64,000 bases of DNA from Pseudomonadota bacterium (GTDB lineage Bacteria; Pseudomonadota; Alphaproteobacteria; Sneathiellales; Sneathiellaceae). Made by a program: the position numbers and the translations under genes. The notes beneath the pieces are model-generated. The model was not told the DNA's origin. It saw only the letters and a program-made list of their open reading frames with translations, and did no database searches. Position 1 is the first letter of the stretch; every line of letters starts with the position of its first letter. The DNA lies in assembly GCA_024743055.1 (NCBI GenBank), contig JANSXH010000016.1, positions 20,663 to 84,662 of the forward strand, in the 5' to 3' direction. This document shows positions 58,765 to 64,000 of this stretch, one piece after another.

Positions 58765-59625
58765 TTGGGTCCGACGTCAAACAGCTATATTTCGCAACGT
58801 ATCAAACTTCACTATGTCGATTGGGGAAATCCGGAAGCTCCGCCCTTGTTGCTGATCCATGGCGGTCGGGATCATTGTCGGAATTGGGACTGGATAGCTG
58901 AAGAATTGCGCCATGACTGGCATATCATCGCGCCGGATTTACGGGGTCACGGTGACAGCGGATGGTCGACCGACGGCAATTATAACCTTCAGGGATATGT
59001 CTATGATATTGCACAGCTGATTCACCAGAAAGAGCTGAACCCGGTCACGATCGTTTCACATTCTATGGGCGGAAATATAGCGCTTCGCTACACGGGGCTG
59101 TATCCGGATAATGTCAAAAAACTTGTGGCTATTGAAGGTCTCGGTTTTTCACCCAAAATGATCAAGGAAGCGCAGGCCGTACCGGTTGCCGAACGCTGGC
59201 GGGAGTGGATCGAGAAAAAGCGTTCGGCCAGTGCCCGGACCCATCGCCGTTATGAAACCTTTGACGATGCTCTCGCCCGCATGAAAGATGAGAATGCACA
59301 TTTGTCTGATGCTCAGGCCCTTCATTTGACTACTCATGCTGTCAATCAAAATGAAGACGGGACCTTCAGCTGGAAATTTGACAATTATATGCGTGTCTGG
59401 TCCCCATTTGACATTAGCCAGGAGGAAACCCAAAAGCTGTGGAGCGCCATTTCCTGTCCAACTTTTCTTTGCTATGGCAAAGATAGCTGGGCGTCAAACC
59501 CAGCGGAAGATGGTCGCTTGGAGTATTTCAATACTGCAACATTGAAAGTCTATGAAAATGCCGGCCATTGGTTGCATCACGACCAATTTGATGAATTTGT
59601 AAAAGACTTAAGGGAGTTTTTGTGA
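58765..59625 (+). CDS. Alpha/beta hydrolase
   Basis: Protein of 286 residues with the hydrolase fold: LLLIHGGRDHCRNWD (oxyanion loop), PDLRGHGDSGWS, the nucleophile elbow SHSMGG with catalytic Ser, and a C-terminal GHWLHHDQFDEF with the His. A TTG start at 58765 is supported by GGGAG six bases upstream. Substrate unknown. Confidence 0.9.
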   Translation: MGPTSNSYISQRIKLHYVDWGNPEAPPLLLIHGGRDHCRNWDWIAEELRHDWHIIAPDLRGHGDSGWSTDGNYNLQGYVYDIAQLIHQKELNPVTIVSHSMGGNIALRYTGLYPDNVKKLVAIEGLGFSPKMIKEAQAVPVAERWREWIEKKRSASARTHRRYETFDDALARMKDENAHLSDAQALHLTTHAVNQNEDGTFSWKFDNYMRVWSPFDISQEETQKLWSAISCPTFLCYGKDSWASNPAEDGRLEYFNTATLKVYENAGHWLHHDQFDEFVKDLREFL

Positions 59626-59639
59626 AGTGTCCGAGAAAA

Positions 59640-59676
59640 ATCGTCTAGAGATGAGACGGTCATTTTGGTAGACGAT
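59640..59676. repeat. Imperfect hairpin after the hydrolase gene
   Basis: ATCGTCTA (59640-59647) and TAGACGAT (59669-59676) are 8-bp inverted arms 21 bases apart, followed by ATTTTG. A weak terminator is possible. I see nothing else in the 177-bp gap to the M48 gene. Confidence 0.35.
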
Positions 59677-59802
59677 ATTTTGTTAGCATTTAACGCCACT
59701 TTAAGAAGAAGTAATTAGTGTTCAATTGAGGCAAATTTGACTCATATGTAATTAAAGATAGTATTGTAGGTGGAATTTATCCTTCTAACTGGCAAGTTTT
59801 AG

Positions 59803-60642
59803 ATGAAAAAGCTGATATCATTACTTGGGCTATTGCTCTGCGCGGCCTGCTCGACGCCTGAATATATCAGTCCGGGTATTACAGCCCAGGAGAAGGCTCT
59901 ATCGCAATCGATGATTTCCCTCGAAGAGTATCCACAAAAGCAGGAAACCAGCTACGTGCATAATAAAGCACGGGCAACAGCGATTTTTGAGAAGCTGAAA
60001 ATTGCCGGGGCGCCGGTCTGCCGTTTTACTTCGGATCAGAAGCATAACTCCTGTTCTTTCATGACATTGCAGTTCAAAAATGATGAAACTGTCAACGCCT
60101 ATGCGCATGGCAGCAACAATATCGTGCTCTATTCGGGGTTAATGTCCTACGCAAGCAGTGATGATGAGTTGGCCCTGGTCATCGGTCATGAGATGGGTCA
60201 TCACTTGGCGGACCATATAAACGAAGATCAGAAACATGCTGCGGTCGGCAGCGTCGTTGGGGCGATCCTGCTTGGGGCTTTGGGAGCTCTCTCAGGGGAT
60301 GCGAACCTGGCAGGGGAAATGGCCAATCTCGGGGCAACTGCAGGAGGTCAGGCTGGGATCCTTTCCTATAGCAAAGAGCAGGAAAAAGAGGCTGACTACA
60401 TTGGTTCCTATCTGGTCGCCCAGGCTGGTTATGATGTTGAAAAAGGCAGTAGATTTTTTGCCAAAATGTATAAGCTCAATCCCCGGACTGGCAGTAAGGA
60501 CCTAAACAAATCTGCCCTGTTCGATACCCATCCTACAGATGACGAACGTCATGCGACCCTGCTGAAAATATCCAAGGAAGTGGAAAGTAAGAAGGCGTCC
60601 AGTCAAGCACTTCTACCTTTTAAAGGCGCCCGAAAGCAGTAA
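59803..60642 (+). CDS. M48 family metalloprotease, lipoprotein
   Basis: Protein of 279 residues with a lipobox CAAC (Cys16), then the M48 peptidase domain: zinc motif HEMGHH (VIGHEMGHHLADH) and the third-ligand Glu in EQEKEADYIGSYL. Related to LoiP/BepA-type periplasmic proteases that clear misfolded outer-membrane proteins. The short size and lack of TPR repeats favour a LoiP-like role. Confidence 0.92.
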   Translation: MKKLISLLGLLLCAACSTPEYISPGITAQEKALSQSMISLEEYPQKQETSYVHNKARATAIFEKLKIAGAPVCRFTSDQKHNSCSFMTLQFKNDETVNAYAHGSNNIVLYSGLMSYASSDDELALVIGHEMGHHLADHINEDQKHAAVGSVVGAILLGALGALSGDANLAGEMANLGATAGGQAGILSYSKEQEKEADYIGSYLVAQAGYDVEKGSRFFAKMYKLNPRTGSKDLNKSALFDTHPTDDERHATLLKISKEVESKKASSQALLPFKGARKQ

Positions 60643-60765
60643 AACCATCCAATTAAGGCTGTTTCTTCGCGACGACCATCACCAATGGTTGGAATTTCTT
60701 GGACAAAGTGATCTTGCTGCCCCTAACTAACGTAAATTAAAGCGAAAACAGGGTAGGAAGTTTGT

Positions 60766-61866
60766 ATGAATTGGATGGTAAATGTACTTCTCCTTCGAGT
60801 CAGAATTGTCGTTATCCTGGGATTAGGGTTTTTGGCTGCGGCTTGTGGAGTGCAAGCAGACAAAGTGATAGACGCATCCTCACCGCCGCACCACACGGCA
60901 GATGGCTTTCGCAATCTTCATGTAGAGCATTCCAATAAGAGTTTTTTTGACTTTATTGCCATGAGATATTTCAGCAATACAGTCTGGGCAGACCATGAAG
61001 CACGGGCCGACGAAATACCGATACAGAATATCGACTTGTCAATGGTTCAGAACCCACCTGAAAATGTTCAAATCAGTTGGTTGGGTCATTCCACTTTCCT
61101 GATCCAGAAAGACGGACTGAATATCCTGACGGATCCAATTTTTGGCGGCCGGGCTTCTCCGGTCTCGTTTGCTGGGCCGAAGCGATATGTGCCGCATGTG
61201 GTGGACTATAAGGATCTTCCTAAGATCGACTATGTCATCATCAGCCATAACCATTATGACCATCTGGATAATGTGGCGGTCCGCCATTTAGGCGATCAGC
61301 CGGTTTATCTGGTCCCCCTCGGTTTGAAGACATGGTTTATCTATCAGGGGATCAGTCCTGACCGGATCGTTGAGCGCGACTGGTGGGACCGGTCGCAATT
61401 TGAAGATGTCACGATTCAGGCGATGCCTTCGCAACATTGGTCTGCCCGGGGACTATTTGATCGTCATGAAACCCTGTGGGCTAGTTGGCTCATTGATTAT
61501 GGGGATTACAGTATCTGGTTCGCCGGAGATACTGGATATAACGAAATACAGTTTAAGGAGATTGGCGCAGCGACGGGAGGTGTGGATCTTGGCCTTATTC
61601 CCATTGGAGGCTATGCCCCGAGATCTTTTATGAAAACCTATCATGTCAATCCCGAGGAGGCCATTCTGATCCATCAGGATATTAAAGCTAAGAAAAGCAT
61701 CGGTATGCATTGGGGGACGTTTCCAATGACAGCGGAGGGTCCGATCGACCCTTATGTAGAGCTATTGAAGCAGCGGGAGTTGTATCAACTCAATGAAATA
61801 GAATTCATCACCATGCGAGTGGGTGAAACGCTAACCACCGGTAGTGTAATGGTCAGTGAAAAATAA
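60766..61866 (+). CDS. MBL-fold metallohydrolase, exported
   Basis: Protein of 366 residues with an N-terminal membrane/lipobox-like segment (LAAACG, Cys27) and a beta-lactamase-fold metal site: HNHYDHLD, SQHWSARGLF, IWFAGDTGY and the final HWGTFPM. The ISWLGHSTFLIQKDGLNILTDPIF start resembles NAPE-PLD/UlaG-like hydrolases. Substrate unknown. AGGAAG lies just upstream of the ATG. Confidence 0.9.
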   Translation: MNWMVNVLLLRVRIVVILGLGFLAAACGVQADKVIDASSPPHHTADGFRNLHVEHSNKSFFDFIAMRYFSNTVWADHEARADEIPIQNIDLSMVQNPPENVQISWLGHSTFLIQKDGLNILTDPIFGGRASPVSFAGPKRYVPHVVDYKDLPKIDYVIISHNHYDHLDNVAVRHLGDQPVYLVPLGLKTWFIYQGISPDRIVERDWWDRSQFEDVTIQAMPSQHWSARGLFDRHETLWASWLIDYGDYSIWFAGDTGYNEIQFKEIGAATGGVDLGLIPIGGYAPRSFMKTYHVNPEEAILIHQDIKAKKSIGMHWGTFPMTAEGPIDPYVELLKQRELYQLNEIEFITMRVGETLTTGSVMVSEK

Positions 61867-61888
61867 GGGCGCCCCCAGGCGCCCTTAT
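61863..61888. terminator. Bidirectional terminator between the MBL and TRAP genes
   Basis: ATAAGGGCGC (61863-61872), loop CCCCAG, GCGCCCTTAT (61879-61888). On the minus strand it is followed by TTTTT, so it mainly terminates the TRAP transcript, and it overlaps the MBL stop codon. Confidence 0.85.
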
Positions 61889-61896
61889 CCTTAGTT

Positions 61897-62934
61897 TTAA
61901 GTATAGCGATAAGGTCGGCCGGCTTTCAGCATCTCTTCGTTATATTTCTTGAAGATATTAACGACCTTGGCTTTGGTCTCAGATTCAGCCGCGATCTCAT
62001 CCCAGAATTTCCAGGCTGCCTGTTCGACCGTTGCCCATTCCTCATCCGGAATAGTTGTCAGCTTCATCTTAGTGCCGTTAACCCGAAGGTTGGCTTCTCC
62101 GCCCCAGTACCACCATTGTCGGTAATAGTGGGAGCTGTCCATGGTCAGCTTCAGCAGTTCCTTCAGCTTTTCTGGGAGCTCGTTATACCGATCCATATTG
62201 GCGAAGAAGGATCCTGCCCAAGCGCCTGAGACATTATTAGTCAGGAAATAGTTGGTCACATCGGCCCAACCGACCGTATAGTCCTCTGTTATGCCCGACC
62301 AAGCGATGCCGTCAAGCTCCCCGGTTTGCACGGCGACTTCAATATCTTCCCAAGGCAGAGTGACCGGAACTACGCCGAACTGAGCGAGGAACCTACCGGC
62401 CGTCGGGAAGGTGAAGATCCGTTTGCCCTTCATGTCTTCCAGGCTGTTGATAGGATCTTTTGTTGCGAAATGGCAGGGATCCCAGGCGCCTGCGGACAGA
62501 TGTTTCACACCGAGCTTTGAATATTCCGCATCCCAGATTTCATTCAGGCCATATTGGTTGAAGAGAACGGGGACATCGAGGGAGTAGCGGCTGGCAAACG
62601 GGAAATAGCCACCAAATACTGTAACTTCCGTGGGTGAGGCCATCGAGTCATCATCGGATTGCACCGCATCGATCGTGCCTTTCTGCATGGCGCGAAACAG
62701 CTCTCCGGTCGGGACTAGCTGATCTGCAAAGAACAGCTCGATCTCCATATCATCACCGGCGACCTTGTTGAAGGCGTCAATAGCAGGTTTGATCACATGT
62801 TCAGCCAGGGCTGGGCCTGCATAAGTTTGCATCCGCCAGCGGATTTTTGACTGGGCAATGGCCGGGGTGGCAAAGGCTGCTGCGGGGGCCGCAGCGGCGG
62901 CGCCTGTCAGAAACTTGCGTCTGGTAGTCGTCAT
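61897..62934 (-). CDS. TRAP transporter substrate-binding protein (DctP family)
   Basis: Periplasmic binding protein of 345 residues with a Tat signal (TTRRKFLTGAAAAAPAAA). The mature region has the DctP family pattern (ELFFADQLVPTGELFRAMQKG and FPTAGRFLAQFGVVPVTLPW). It delivers an organic acid to the TRAP permease. The closest relatives are annotated for mannitol/chloroaromatic or sialic-acid-like compounds, so the substrate is undetermined. Confidence 0.94.
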   Translation of the reverse strand: MTTTRRKFLTGAAAAAPAAAFATPAIAQSKIRWRMQTYAGPALAEHVIKPAIDAFNKVAGDDMEIELFFADQLVPTGELFRAMQKGTIDAVQSDDDSMASPTEVTVFGGYFPFASRYSLDVPVLFNQYGLNEIWDAEYSKLGVKHLSAGAWDPCHFATKDPINSLEDMKGKRIFTFPTAGRFLAQFGVVPVTLPWEDIEVAVQTGELDGIAWSGITEDYTVGWADVTNYFLTNNVSGAWAGSFFANMDRYNELPEKLKELLKLTMDSSHYYRQWWYWGGEANLRVNGTKMKLTTIPDEEWATVEQAAWKFWDEIAAESETKAKVVNIFKKYNEEMLKAGRPYRYT

Positions 62935-63004
62935 AACATTCTCCTTCAGTTGAATTTCAGGGTGTCATTTGGTCGGTTTAAAATTTGCTCCTTCTCACTT
63001 GATC

Positions 63005-64000
63005 TTATTTTCCATACACATAATCGGGCAGCCATAAGGCAATCTCCGGAAACGCCATCACAATAATTAATGCCAGGATCATTACCGCAACGAAAGGCGC
63101 AATGGATCCATAAATATCCTTCAAGGTTATCTCCGGCGGGGCCATGGCTCTCATAAGAAACAGATTATAACCGAAGGGCGGTGTCATATAGGCGATTTGG
63201 GTAGTGATGGTATAGAGGATACCATACCAGATAAGGTCAAAGCCAAGAGCATGGACCAGTGGCACATAGAGGGGCGCGACAATCACCAACATTGCCGTAT
63301 CATCCAGGAAGGTCCCCATCAGCAGGAAAGACAGCTGCATAACAATCAGGATGACCCAGGGATTGAGGCCGAGCTGTTCAGTGAACAAATTCTCGATGGC
63401 GCGGACGGCGCCAAGGCCATCAAATACAGCCCCGAAGCCAAGGGCGGCGAGAATGATCCACATGAACATACAGGAAATGGCGAGGGTCTGGCGAACGGAA
63501 GTCTCAAATACCTGTTTGGTCATCCGCCCTTTTAGAATAGCGGCGATAAACGCGGCCATGGCACCGATGGCGGAACTTTCCACCAGGCTGGTCCAGCCAT
63601 TGACGAACGGCACCATCATTGAGGCGAATATCACGACAGGCAGGATTCCAGCCCTCAGCAGGCGCAACTTCTCGGCCATAGGTACTTTTCGTTCCTCCTC
63701 ATCCAGCACAGGGCCGAGCTTTGGCTGCAGGCGGCAGCGAATGGCGATATAGAGAATGAACATTCCTGCCATCATCAGGCCGGGCAGAACTCCCGCGAGC
63801 CACAACTGCCCCACAGGCTGGCGGGCAATCATCGCGTAAAGTACCAGAACCACTGACGGCGGCACGAGAATCCCAAGGGATGATCCGGCCTGGATGACGC
63901 CAGTGACCATTCGCTTGTCATATCCACGCCGTAAAAGCTCTGGCAGAGCAATAGTGGCGCCAATAGCCATCCCGGCGACGGACAGGCCGTTCATGGCAGA
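63005..64000 (-). CDS. TRAP transporter large permease (DctM family), 5'-truncated
   Basis: The window holds 332 codons of the C-terminal part; the start and the small DctQ subunit are beyond the right edge. Twelve or more hydrophobic segments include GVIQAGSSLGILVPPSVVLV and MGTFLDDTAMLVIVAPLYVP, DctM signatures. It is the secondary active permease that uses the cation gradient with the DctP protein encoded next to it. Confidence 0.93.
   Translation of the reverse strand, partial: SAMNGLSVAGMAIGATIALPELLRRGYDKRMVTGVIQAGSSLGILVPPSVVLVLYAMIARQPVGQLWLAGVLPGLMMAGMFILYIAIRCRLQPKLGPVLDEEERKVPMAEKLRLLRAGILPVVIFASMMVPFVNGWTSLVESSAIGAMAAFIAAILKGRMTKQVFETSVRQTLAISCMFMWIILAALGFGAVFDGLGAVRAIENLFTEQLGLNPWVILIVMQLSFLLMGTFLDDTAMLVIVAPLYVPLVHALGFDLIWYGILYTITTQIAYMTPPFGYNLFLMRAMAPPEITLKDIYGSIAPFVAVMILALIIVMAFPEIALWLPDYVYGK

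Overview
The window reads as an ordinary chromosomal segment of a marine- or sediment-type alphaproteobacterium. Evidence: a CcrM-type DNA methyltransferase next to rnhB; a separate F0 operon with paired b and b' subunits; the aa3 oxidase order coxB-coxA-ctaB-coxF-ctaG-coxC-DUF983-surf1; a monopartite plant-type gshA; the mutY-DUF721-dsbA-smc block; TRAP transport; and CtrA-like TTAACCAT motifs. The gene set would suit a Rhodospirillales/Sneathiellales-like lineage, but that narrower placement is a guess. I see no prophage, IS element, CRISPR array or obvious genomic island.

Layout. 1-2.7 kb: end of an M23 endopeptidase, two tandem VPLPA-CTERM exported proteins, a 620-bp gene-poor stretch with CtrA-like motifs and inverted repeats, and a small entericidin-like lipoprotein. 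2.8-13.8 kb: housekeeping genes (CysQ-like phosphatase, TldE, TauE/SafE permease, an alpha-carbonic anhydrase with an altered zinc site, ubiA-ubiD, rsmE, gshA, a c-type cytochrome overlapping tldD). 14.1-25.3 kb: the cytochrome oxidase operon with a good sigma70-type promoter, then an M32 carboxypeptidase, thrC, an M16 protease and a GNAT. 25.3-31.4 kb: a perfect 46-bp palindrome, then yqgE, an ScsB/DsbD-N-like protein, a peroxiredoxin, a Sel1 protein, rnhA, cheZ, thrB and ispH. In many relatives ispH, thrB and rnhA directly follow surf1; here they lie nearby in the opposite orientation.

31.5-37.2 kb: a CDGSH protein, an unrecognised lipoprotein, then a tandem glycine riboswitch ahead of gcvT-gcvH-gcvPA-gcvPB, closed by a strong terminator. 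37.2-44.6 kb (minus strand): DUF721, DsbA-like, SMC and the F0 genes atpI-B-E-b'-b. 44.6-53.7 kb: mutY, an EF-hand protein, ccrM (with an unusual leader of interleaved inverted repeats and three GANTC sites), rnhB, a PA0069-type radical SAM protein, a Lys/Tyr/His-rich surface-antigen-like protein, a PilZ protein, moaB, a soluble lytic transglycosylase and a divergent uracil-DNA glycosylase. 54-64 kb: ETF-QO, a TPR lipoprotein, ispE, tRNA-Gln(UUG), an alpha/beta hydrolase, an M48 lipoprotein protease, an MBL-fold hydrolase, and the substrate-binding and large-permease genes of a TRAP transporter that runs off the window.

No convincing new multi-gene system is visible. The most unusual items are the ccrM leader, the 46-bp palindrome, the CtrA-motif cluster, two enzymes with substituted signature residues (carbonic anhydrase and UDG), and the cationic low-complexity surface protein.
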